Positions 8,963-17,733 of a stretch of DNA of 64,000 nucleotides are shown piece by piece (the stretch's first letter is position 1; every line of letters starts with the position of its first letter). Made by a program: the position numbers and the translations under genes. A model generated the notes under the pieces. The model made no database searches and was not told where the DNA came from. It saw nothing but the letters and a program-made list of their open reading frames with translations. This stretch comes from Rikenellaceae bacterium (lineage in GTDB: Bacteria; Bacteroidota; Bacteroidia; Bacteroidales; Rikenellaceae). The stretch spans positions 152,683 through 216,682 of the forward strand of contig SUZM01000003.1 in the NCBI GenBank assembly GCA_015059965.1, written 5' to 3'.

Positions 8963-9577
8963 TTAGCCGATAATCGAACGAATGTTCTGAATGAGCATGT
9001 GTACGGCCACCGAATTGAATCCGCCCTCAGGGATGATTACATCGGCATAGCGCTTCGAAGGCTCGACAAATTCCTCATGCATGGGCTTCACGGTGGTGGT
9101 GTACTGCGTAATCACCGACTCCATGGTTCGTCCGCGCTCGCATACATCGCGCATGATTCTGCGGGCCAGGCGAATATCTGCATCTGTATCAACAAATACT
9201 TTAATATCCATCAGCTCCCTTAAGGCCTTGTTTTCGAAGATCAGAATGCCATCGACAATGATCACCTTCGAGGGCTTGACCAACACCTTTTCATCCGTGC
9301 GGTTGTGGTCCACAAACGAATAGACCGGATGCTCGATCGGCACACGGTTCTTCAAGGTACGGATATGCTCGACCATCATCTCGGTATCGAAGGCCTGCGG
9401 GTGGTCGTAGTTGAGCTTCGTGCGCTCCTCGTAAGTGAGTTCGGGATGCGCCTTATAGTAATAGTCGTGGCAGAGTGTAGCCACATCGTCATCCTTGAAT
9501 GCCTCCTGCAGACGCTTTACCAAGGTCGATTTCCCCGAGCCGGTTCCTCCGGCAACTCCAATTACCGTAACATTCAT
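8963..9577 (-). CDS. udk: Uridine kinase
   Basis: Phosphorylates uridine and cytidine to UMP and CMP for pyrimidine salvage in the cytoplasm. The 204-residue protein has the Walker A GGTGSGKSTLV (10-20), the DYYYK uridine-binding segment and the FDTEMM/DHPQAFD region typical of the family. The length is normal. No close promoter was found in the 83 nt separating it from gyrB, and a terminator-like hairpin lies there. Confidence 0.94.
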   Translation of the reverse strand: MNVTVIGVAGGTGSGKSTLVKRLQEAFKDDDVATLCHDYYYKAHPELTYEERTKLNYDHPQAFDTEMMVEHIRTLKNRVPIEHPVYSFVDHNRTDEKVLVKPSKVIIVDGILIFENKALRELMDIKVFVDTDADIRLARRIMRDVCERGRTMESVITQYTTTVKPMHEEFVEPSKRYADVIIPEGGFNSVAVHMLIQNIRSIIG

Positions 9578-9601
9578 AACATCAATAAGTTTGAGCGGTT
9601 T

Positions 9602-9642
9602 ATATAAAGAAAGGAATCACCCCAGAACGGGTAACTCCTTTC
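9602..9642 (-). terminator. Terminator after gyrB
   Basis: GAAAGGA/TCCTTTC with an inner ACCC/GGGT forms an interrupted stem (9609-9642), followed on the minus strand by TTTATA. It lies 18 bases past the gyrB stop. Confidence 0.5.
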
Positions 9643-9660
9643 CGATTTTGGTGCCCGGTT

Positions 9661-11676
<2,016 letters not shown>

Positions 11677-11734
11677 GCTCTTTTTAGCATAGCTAAAAAA
11701 TATTTGCTGCCCGCAGGGAGTTGCGCCATGAGGA

Positions 11735-11775
11735 ATCGGCAAAAAGAAAAGAAAGAGCCAGAAGGGCCCTTTCTT
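11735..11775 (-). terminator. Terminator of the cyclophilin-ftsE-TlpA operon
   Basis: An 11-bp stem with one wobble pair (11749-11759 with 11765-11775) and a 5-nt loop is followed on the minus strand by TTCTTTTTG. Confidence 0.75.
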
Positions 11776-11825
11776 AACCGGTAAATCGAAGAGGATTACA
11801 TAGAGAGAAATCTCCTTCTCCAGAC

Positions 11826-13073
11826 CTATTTCGCAAACCGTTCGGCAAGCAACGCATCCAACTCTTCAACCGAAGGATCAATCGCAAGGATTAGACCCGT
11901 TTTGTCGAACAAGATTTTTCTTCCGGGAGCGTTATTGGAGCCATATTGCGACCACAGATGGGTACGATCATTCAGCTCCACCAGTTGCGGCCACGGATAT
12001 CCATCTTGTTTTATGGCCTGTTCCATCTGTTTTGTATCTTCCACCTCGCGTGCTACGGCAATCACCCTGAAACCGCTCGACTTGTAGGCCTCATAGAGGG
12101 GTATCATGGCTTTTGATACGCGACGGCATGGGGCACACCACGAGGCCCACAAATCCAAAAGAGTTAACTCCGCACCCTCCATCAAATCCGAGAAGCGATG
12201 CATCTCACCTTTGAGATCGGGGGCTTCAAAATCGACATACCGGCTTCCGACCCCCATCTGAAGACCGGAGAGTTGGCGGCGACAATATTCCGAGAGGTAG
12301 TGGTCCTTCAGCGCATCAGCGTAACGCTGCTCATATATTTCGAGGATCTCTTTATCGGGCAGTTGATAGTCCATCCGCTCAGCCAAAAGCGCATAGCGTG
12401 CAAGGGTAGGAGGGTTGTCTAAAATCTCAAGTAATGTGGCCTTGCGCTTCGATTCATGATTCCTGATCAGTTCTTTTGCGGCATCACTCAACTGCTGGTC
12501 AAAATCAAAGGCGTTGATCTTTTCGAGGAGTACAGCAAACTCCTCAGAGTCTCGCTCTACGGATTCGATGCGTTCCGTAAGCAGAGCATACTCCTTTGAG
12601 TAGTACACCCCACACGCATCCAACGAATCCTCTTGTTCATAATAGCGCTCATCGAGGGCGCTCAAAAGTTCTTTGTAGCGCTGAAATTCGGCCGTTGCCC
12701 CCGTGCCCTCAATGCGATGTTCCAACTCACGACCTTCGGGATAGAGGGTCAGGCGTACCGTGTCTCCATCGGCCATAAAACGAATCGGAAACCAACTTCC
12801 GCACGCCTTCTCCTCTGCAAACGACAAAATGTAATAGTCGGGCTGATCGAGCAAGAGGTCGTAGGAAAACTTCCCGTCGAGAATGGGAATCTTCGCCATG
12901 GGGCGCGAACTCATCGCGGCCTCTCCGTCGATGTGAGCATAGAGTTCCAACTCTTTGGACTCGGGACGATCAAGGACAACCCCTTCAATGTGGCACAGAG
13001 AGCGATCATCCAGTTCACCCATACATCCCGCCACAACAAGGGTAATCAAGGCTAATAAACAGAATCTTTTCAT
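11826..13073 (-). CDS. TlpA-like thioredoxin-fold lipoprotein
   Basis: A 415-residue predicted lipoprotein; the signal peptide ends at the lipobox VVAGC (C17). An N-terminal beta-rich region resembles DUF4369 (about 30-130). A helical linker follows, then a C-terminal TlpA/AhpC thioredoxin domain with the redox pair WCAPC (312-316). It would work as a thiol-disulfide oxidoreductase or reductant on the periplasmic side of a membrane. It begins 12 nt after ftsE. The target proteins are unknown. Confidence 0.85.
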   Translation of the reverse strand: MKRFCLLALITLVVAGCMGELDDRSLCHIEGVVLDRPESKELELYAHIDGEAAMSSRPMAKIPILDGKFSYDLLLDQPDYYILSFAEEKACGSWFPIRFMADGDTVRLTLYPEGRELEHRIEGTGATAEFQRYKELLSALDERYYEQEDSLDACGVYYSKEYALLTERIESVERDSEEFAVLLEKINAFDFDQQLSDAAKELIRNHESKRKATLLEILDNPPTLARYALLAERMDYQLPDKEILEIYEQRYADALKDHYLSEYCRRQLSGLQMGVGSRYVDFEAPDLKGEMHRFSDLMEGAELTLLDLWASWCAPCRRVSKAMIPLYEAYKSSGFRVIAVAREVEDTKQMEQAIKQDGYPWPQLVELNDRTHLWSQYGSNNAPGRKILFDKTGLILAIDPSVEELDALLAERFAK

Positions 13074-13085
13074 ATCGTGTTCGGA

Positions 13086-13832
13086 TTAAAGATTCAGCAG
13101 ATCCTCCACGTCGATCTCCTGCATCCGCCCCTTCGCGAAGAGCAGCGTACGAGCAGGGTAGTCCTCAATGAGGGCCGTATTGTGGGTCGACATCACCACG
13201 GCCGTTCCCGAAGCGGCAATATCTTGAAAAATCTTCATGATGCCGTCGGCCGTCACAGGGTCGAGGTTGCCCGTAGGCTCGTCGGCCAACAGCAACTTCG
13301 GTTTATTGACCAGCGCACGAGCGATCACCAGGCGCTGTTGTTCGCCTCCCGAGAGTTCGAAGGGCATTTTATAATCTTTGGTATCGAGTTGCACCAACCT
13401 GAGCACCTCGTCGATGCGTTGTCGAATGGCCTCCTCCTTTTTCCAACCCGTGGCCCGCATCACATCGTAGAGGTTACGGAAGACGTTGCGGTCGGTGAGC
13501 AGCTGGTAGTCCTGAAAGACGATACCGATGCGGCGCCTCAAGTAGGGGATATCGCGTCTTTTGAGCCGGCGCAGATCAAAGCCCACCACCCGTCCTTCGC
13601 CCACCAGGAGCTGGAGCTCGGCATAGAGGGTCTTCAGCAGCGAAGACTTTCCACTACCCACACGCCCAATCAGATAGACGAACTCACCTTCACGAACTTC
13701 GAGATCCACATCCGAGAGAATAAGCTCTCCCTCGCGCACCAATCGCTTGGCCGAATATTGGCCGAAATCACCATCGGCATGGTAGATCGACACCTCGTGC
13801 AGACTGATCACTCGTTTGGCTCCCTGCTCCAT
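13086..13832 (-). CDS. ftsE: FtsE-like ABC transporter ATP-binding protein
   Basis: A 248-residue ABC ATPase. Walker A is [10 protein letters not shown] (56-65), the Q-loop is in FQDYQLL, the signature is LSGGEQQR (160-167), Walker B is LLLADEP (180-186), and the switch His is in STHNT. FtsE works with the membrane protein FtsX to drive peptidoglycan hydrolases at division. The FQDYQLL motif and the size favour FtsE over a generic LolD-type ATPase. No ftsX lies next to it. It is 12 nt downstream of the cyclophilin and 12 nt upstream of the TlpA gene. Confidence 0.85.
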   Translation of the reverse strand: MEQGAKRVISLHEVSIYHADGDFGQYSAKRLVREGELILSDVDLEVREGEFVYLIGRVGSGKSSLLKTLYAELQLLVGEGRVVGFDLRRLKRRDIPYLRRRIGIVFQDYQLLTDRNVFRNLYDVMRATGWKKEEAIRQRIDEVLRLVQLDTKDYKMPFELSGGEQQRLVIARALVNKPKLLLADEPTGNLDPVTADGIMKIFQDIAASGTAVVMSTHNTALIEDYPARTLLFAKGRMQEIDVEDLLNL

Positions 13833-13844
13833 GGTTTTCAGGGC

Positions 13845-14456
13845 TTACTCTTCAACGATTCTCACCGAGAGCATGCGATCACCGGGGCGAATATCGTCGA
13901 TTACGTCCAACCCCTCGATCACCTTGCCAAAGCAGGTATGCACACCATCCAGGTGTTGCGTATTCTGGCGGCAGTGGCAGATGAAGAACTGCGAACCTCC
14001 GGTATCCTTGCCGGCGTGAGCCATCGACAGCACACCGCGGTCGTGGTACTGACGCGGAGCCGAGGTCTCGCACTTGATGCGGTAGCCCGGACCTCCCGTA
14101 CCATCGCCACGCGGGCAGCCGCCCTGGATCACAAAGTCGGGAATCACGCGGTGGAACGTAAGGCCGTCGTAGAAGTTGTGGTTGGCCAGATCAACAAAGT
14201 TCTGCACCGTGCCCGGCGTCTCGTCTCGGTAGAGTTCGGCCTTCATCGTACCCTTCTCGGTCTCGATGATCGCGTAGAGTTTCTTTTCGCTCATGGTATC
14301 TTGTTTTTGAATAGTATTATTCAAGGCCTCAGCCCGCAGCACCGCCCCCTCAAAGGCGGGCTCCGAAGCTCCCTTTTCCCCGAAAGCCCACTCGACAAGG
14401 GCGATCAACGCCCCCACAGCCACCAGGAGAAGCACAATATTTGCAAGTCGTTTCAT
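13845..14456 (-). CDS. Membrane-anchored cyclophilin-type peptidyl-prolyl isomerase
   Basis: A 203-residue protein with one N-terminal hydrophobic segment (about 4-22), a short linker and a complete cyclophilin domain. The active-site core is [13 protein letters not shown], with GTGGPGY, then SQFFICH and [15 protein letters not shown]. It catalyses cis-trans isomerisation of proline bonds, probably in the periplasm. A second ATG about 50 codons in ([10 protein letters not shown]) would give a cytosolic form. The upstream start is preferred because of the promoter at 14478-14508. Confidence 0.9.
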   Translation of the reverse strand: MKRLANIVLLLVAVGALIALVEWAFGEKGASEPAFEGAVLRAEALNNTIQKQDTMSEKKLYAIIETEKGTMKAELYRDETPGTVQNFVDLANHNFYDGLTFHRVIPDFVIQGGCPRGDGTGGPGYRIKCETSAPRQYHDRGVLSMAHAGKDTGGSQFFICHCRQNTQHLDGVHTCFGKVIEGLDVIDDIRPGDRMLSVRIVEE

Positions 14457-14477
14457 GATTTTGTCGTTTTATTCGGT

Positions 14478-14508
14478 CAAAGATACGAAAAAATTCAAAA
14501 TCCAGCAA
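14478..14508 (-). promoter_or_regulatory. Promoter of the cyclophilin-ftsE-TlpA operon
   Basis: Minus strand: TATCTTTG (14478-14485) with TTG (14506-14508), 20-bp spacer. Confidence 0.75.
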
Positions 14509-14604
14509 ATTTCCGCCGGTTTGATACAGGGAAATTCTTGAGGCAGGGGTTCAAAACCGAAAGCCGGGAATGAAGAGCACGAAAAAATAATTGCCAATCA
14601 GGAA

Positions 14605-14633
14605 TTGCAAATTGCGAATTTTCACTATCTTTG
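14605..14633 (+). promoter_or_regulatory. tmRNA promoter
   Basis: TTG at 14605-14607 and the -7 element TATCTTTG at 14626-14633, 18-bp spacer, ending 12 nt before the mature 5' end of tmRNA. Confidence 0.75.
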
Positions 14634-14645
14634 CATCCGCAATCA

Positions 14646-15046
14646 GGGGCTGACCGGTTTTGACAGCAGGTAGAGTTTGATTGTAAGCACGTCGAGCGCT
14701 GTGTGGCGGCTCGTAAATCCCGACGCTCAAACTACAAATGGCAATAACAGCTATGCACTCGCTGCCTAATTTCAAGGAAATCAAGGCTTAATCGCGTGGC
14801 TCAAGGATAGCCGTGCGACGAGTATCCCGGGTGGCGGTTCCGCTCCTTAACCGCTTCCCATACGGGGTATCATCAATTTGGAGATCGTGCGATATGCGCC
14901 TCGGTTATCGTGCTAAATTTAGAGGCTGGGACCTCGGTTAGGCTGCCGCCTGCCGGGCCGAGGTAGAAGGACGAAATGGTCGGCTAAGCGTGTAGAAAGC
15001 TTTCGGGTTCCTTGTTTGGACAGGGGTTCGACTCCCCTCAGCTCCA
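14646..15046 (+). ncRNA. ssrA: tmRNA (transfer-messenger RNA)
   Basis: Rescues stalled ribosomes by trans-translation. The 5' end GGGGCUG pairs with CAGCUCC near the 3' end to form the tRNA-like acceptor stem; the T-arm is GGGGTTCGACTCCCC. CCA is not encoded. The tag reading frame is 14740-14769: GGC AAT AAC AGC TAT GCA CTC GCT GCC TAA, giving GNNSYALAA. The Bacteroides equivalent, from memory, is GETNYALAA. The resume codon GGC is preceded by the Bacteroidota-like ACUACAAAU. The SmpB gene is not in this window. Confidence 0.95.
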
Positions 15047-15050
15047 CTTC

Positions 15051-15079
15051 AAAAGAGGTCTTGTTCAGACCTCTTTTTT
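15051..15079 (+). terminator. tmRNA terminator
   Basis: AAGAGGTC (15053-15060) pairs with GACCTCTT (15068-15075) across a 7-nt loop, followed by a T-run. Confidence 0.88.
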
Positions 15080-15473
15080 CGTTCCGCTTCGGGTCGCGCT
15101 CAGCCTGGGGCGACTCGGACAAACATGGGGCCATTTGATTGGATAACAAAACGCGCAACTTGCAAGCAAGTTAAAAGCATTGGCGATAATGCCGAGTAAA
15201 TTAATTTTCTCGTCACCATCGCCAATCCTTTTAGCCATAGGCTTTACGCCCGTTTTGAAATCCAATGCCTCCCTTTTGCCACTCGGCTGCTGCGGCCGTT
15301 CGACTCCCGGTTGTGGGGATAATTAGGGTTTAGTGTAGGAATAAGTGGAAGGTTCACTTTTTGCGTCGACTCGGGTCGCGCTCAGCCTGGGGCGACTCGG
15401 ACAAACATAGGCTGATACGGAGGAGTATAGATTTGGTATCAGCTCAAAAATTTTGAATTTCGAATTTTGATTT
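15080..15473. other. Non-coding stretch with a 38-bp direct repeat
   Basis: No gene is seen. A sequence of about 38 bp beginning TCGGGTCGCGCTCAGC and ending in ACAAACAT occurs at 15089-15127 and again at 15371-15408. The short frames across it are compositionally poor and overlap tmRNA, so they are not called. Confidence 0.6.
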
Positions 15474-15492
15474 TTGAATTTCCGAAAAAGGT

Positions 15493-15522
15493 TTGGTTAT
15501 TCGGAAATTATGGCTACTTTTG
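15493..15522 (+). promoter_or_regulatory. Promoter of the AspT/YidE-type transporter
   Basis: TTG (15493-15495) and TACTTTTG (15515-15522), 19-bp spacer. It lies inside the longest open frame, which shows that the upstream ATGs at 15474 and 15510 cannot be the start from this promoter. Confidence 0.78.
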
Positions 15523-15548
15523 CGCCCAAATATAACAAGGTAGAAAAA

Positions 15549-17213
15549 ATGGATTGGTTGTACACGCTTTTTTGCGGTAACGGCATTGCCCATGCGGTGC
15601 TCACGTTGGCCCTGGCCATCACGGGAGGCATTCTGCTCGGCAAGGTAAAAATCGGAGGGGTCTCGCTCGGCATCACCTGGATTCTCTTCGTGGGAATCAT
15701 CTTGAGCCACTTCGGGATGACCATTGATGGCGAGGTATTGCACTTTGTCAAGGAGTTTGGTCTGATTCTCTTTGTCTTCTCGATTGGTTTACAGGTGGGT
15801 CCCGGATTCTTCTCCTCCTTCAAGCAGGGAGGCATGACCCTGGTGTCGCTCGCTTCGGCCATTGTGCTGCTGGGCGTGCTGACGGCCTACATCCTCCACC
15901 TGGTAACGGGCGTGGATATTCCGACCATGGTGGGTATTCTGTCGGGAGCCGTAACCAATACCCCGGGTCTGGGTGCTGCACAGCAGGCCTACACCGATGC
16001 CACGGGCATTAACGATCCCAACATCGCCTTAGGTTACGCCGTGGCCTATCCGTTAGGTGTCGTGGGTATCATCCTCTCGATGCTGATCATTCGCTATGTG
16101 ATGCGCATCAATTTCCAGAAGGAGGACGAGGGGTTGAAGGCGATCAGCCAGGAGAACAAGATGCCCGAGCGCGTGTCGCTCGACTTTGCCAACGATACGC
16201 TTGACGGCAAGACCGTGGGCTATGTCCGCCAATTGGTGAACCGCTCCTTTGTGATCTCGCGCATTCAGCATGCCGACGGCTCGATCACCATCGCCGAGGC
16301 CGAGACGGTGCTCCACCTCCACGAAAAGCTGCTGATCATCAGCTCGCCCGAGGATATGCCCGCCGTGATCGCCTTCCTGGGCCACACCGTGGAGATGACC
16401 GACGAGGAGTGGGGGAAGAACGTCCCCAACTCCGAGCTCGTGTCGCGCCGTATTCTGATCACCCGCTCGAGCATAAACGGCAAGCGCTTTGCCGACCTCA
16501 AGCTCCGCACCCGCTTCGGCATCAACATCACGCGCGTAAACCGTGCCGGTGTCGATCTGATTCCCTACCAGAACATGGAGCTCCAGATCGGAGACCGCGT
16601 GATGGTAGTGGGTACACTGAAGGGTATTGAGCGTGTCGAGGCTCTGCTCGGCAATTCGCTGAAGAAGCTCAACGAGCCCAACCTGATCACCATCTTCATC
16701 GGTATCGCCTTAGGTGTGTTGCTGGGCTCCATCCCCTTGATGAATGTTCCCCAACCCGTGAAGCTGGGTCTGGCCGGCGGCCCGCTGATCGTGGCGATCC
16801 TGATCGGCCGCTTCGGTCCCCACTTCCACCTGGTGACCTATACGACCATGAGCGCCAACCTCATGCTCCGCGAGGTGGGCATCGCCCTCTTCCTGGCAGC
16901 CGTAGGTATCGGTGCCGGCGACGGATTCTTCTCCACGATTGCCGATGGCGGATGGCGCTGGATCGGCTACGGAGCCATCATCACCATCCTGCCCCTGCTG
17001 ATTGTGGGCATCTTCGCCCGCACGGTGCTCAAGCTCAACTACTACACCATGATGGGTCTCATGTCGGGCGCCATGACCGACCCCCCGGCCTTGGCCTACG
17101 CCAACTCCACGGCCGGCAACGATATGCCCGCCATCAGCTACGCCACGGTCTATCCGGTTGTGATGTTCCTGCGCGTATTGACAGCCCAGATTTTTATCTT
17201 GTTTGGCTTATAG
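15549..17213 (+). CDS. AspT/YidE-family putative transporter
   Basis: A 554-residue membrane protein with an N-terminal block of about five transmembrane segments, two cytoplasmic TrkA-C (RCK_C) domains around residues 190-370, and a second membrane block. This is the aspartate:alanine exchanger / YidE layout. The repeated motifs GAVTNTPGLGAAQQA and GAMTDPPALAYANS mark the two inverted membrane halves. Transport substrate is unknown; the family includes an aspartate-alanine antiporter. The start MDWLYTLF is chosen from the promoter position, leaving a leader of roughly 20 nt. A strong terminator follows. Confidence 0.88.
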   Translation: MDWLYTLFCGNGIAHAVLTLALAITGGILLGKVKIGGVSLGITWILFVGIILSHFGMTIDGEVLHFVKEFGLILFVFSIGLQVGPGFFSSFKQGGMTLVSLASAIVLLGVLTAYILHLVTGVDIPTMVGILSGAVTNTPGLGAAQQAYTDATGINDPNIALGYAVAYPLGVVGIILSMLIIRYVMRINFQKEDEGLKAISQENKMPERVSLDFANDTLDGKTVGYVRQLVNRSFVISRIQHADGSITIAEAETVLHLHEKLLIISSPEDMPAVIAFLGHTVEMTDEEWGKNVPNSELVSRRILITRSSINGKRFADLKLRTRFGINITRVNRAGVDLIPYQNMELQIGDRVMVVGTLKGIERVEALLGNSLKKLNEPNLITIFIGIALGVLLGSIPLMNVPQPVKLGLAGGPLIVAILIGRFGPHFHLVTYTTMSANLMLREVGIALFLAAVGIGAGDGFFSTIADGGWRWIGYGAIITILPLLIVGIFARTVLKLNYYTMMGLMSGAMTDPPALAYANSTAGNDMPAISYATVYPVVMFLRVLTAQIFILFGL

Positions 17214-17237
17214 AGAGCATTAAGCAAATCTCAATAA

Positions 17238-17272
17238 AAAACCGAACCGGCAAAGGCCGGTTCGGTTTTTTT
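17238..17272 (+). terminator. Terminator of the AspT/YidE-type gene
   Basis: A 10-bp perfect stem (17241-17250 with 17257-17266), 6-nt loop, then a run of T. Confidence 0.88.
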
Positions 17273-17297
17273 CTTGCGAGGTATAGGAGATATAGGT

Positions 17298-17328
17298 GTC
17301 ATAAGAGTCATAAGAGTCATAAGAGTTA
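17298..17328. repeat. Short tandem repeat, unit about 10 bp
   Basis: The unit GTCATAAGA is repeated about three times in a row (a GTCATAAGAGTCATAAGAGTC pattern). Confidence 0.7.
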
Positions 17329-17407
17329 TGAAAATTTTCGACAATTTATATAATCCCCCAAATTCCTACAACTCACAGAATTCCGATAAAGTGGGTCCAT
17401 CGTTAAG

Positions 17408-17607
17408 ACGGCGACGGTTCTTGATTTGGGTCGTAACGACCCTTTCTATTTTTCAGCCACAACATTCCGAGCTGTAAAGCAAAAGGATAAGAGAGTCATT
17501 ACAACGGCGACAGTTCTTGATTGGGGTCGTAACGACCCTTTCTATTTTTCCGGCACAACATTCCGAGCTGTAAAGCAAAAGGATAAGGGAGTCATTACAA
17601 CGGCGAG
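17408..17607. repeat. 96-bp tandem repeat, two full units and the start of a third
   Basis: Units at 17408-17503 and 17504-17599 are near identical, and a third begins at 17600 (ACGGCGA). Each full unit contains the perfect 15-nt inverted repeat GGGTCGTAACGACCC (17428-17442 and 17524-17538). A diverged copy with the same palindrome is at 34732-34811. No coding function is seen. Confidence 0.85.
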
Positions 17608-17648
17608 GTTTTTTAATTTTAGGGGAGGAAATTTTATACCAACAAAGA

Positions 17649-17696
17649 CTGCCCCGGATGGGATGTACTTGTGTGCGTACTTCCCATTCGGGGCAG
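17649..17696. repeat. Convergent-gap hairpin B
   Basis: A 15-bp stem with one wobble (17649-17663 with 17682-17696). Inside it, two GTAC tetramers (17665-17668 and 17677-17680) can form an inner stem. It lies between the convergent transporter and M16 genes, with no T-tract. Confidence 0.82.
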
Positions 17697-17733
17697 ACAA
17701 GGCGGTGCAAAATTTACCGCTTAAAATCGAGAA

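Noticed and set aside
13086..14456. FtsE-cyclophilin-TlpA as a defence or export system
   Set aside because: All three are common housekeeping families in Bacteroidota; tight spacing alone does not make a new system.
14919..15265. Minus-strand frames over the tmRNA 3' end and downstream repeat
   Set aside because: They are antisense to tmRNA and contain the usual read-through of a T-arm (RGVEPLS-like), a known false-gene pattern.
17298..17328. CRISPR-like short repeats
   Set aside because: Units are about 10 bp and directly abut one another without spacers.
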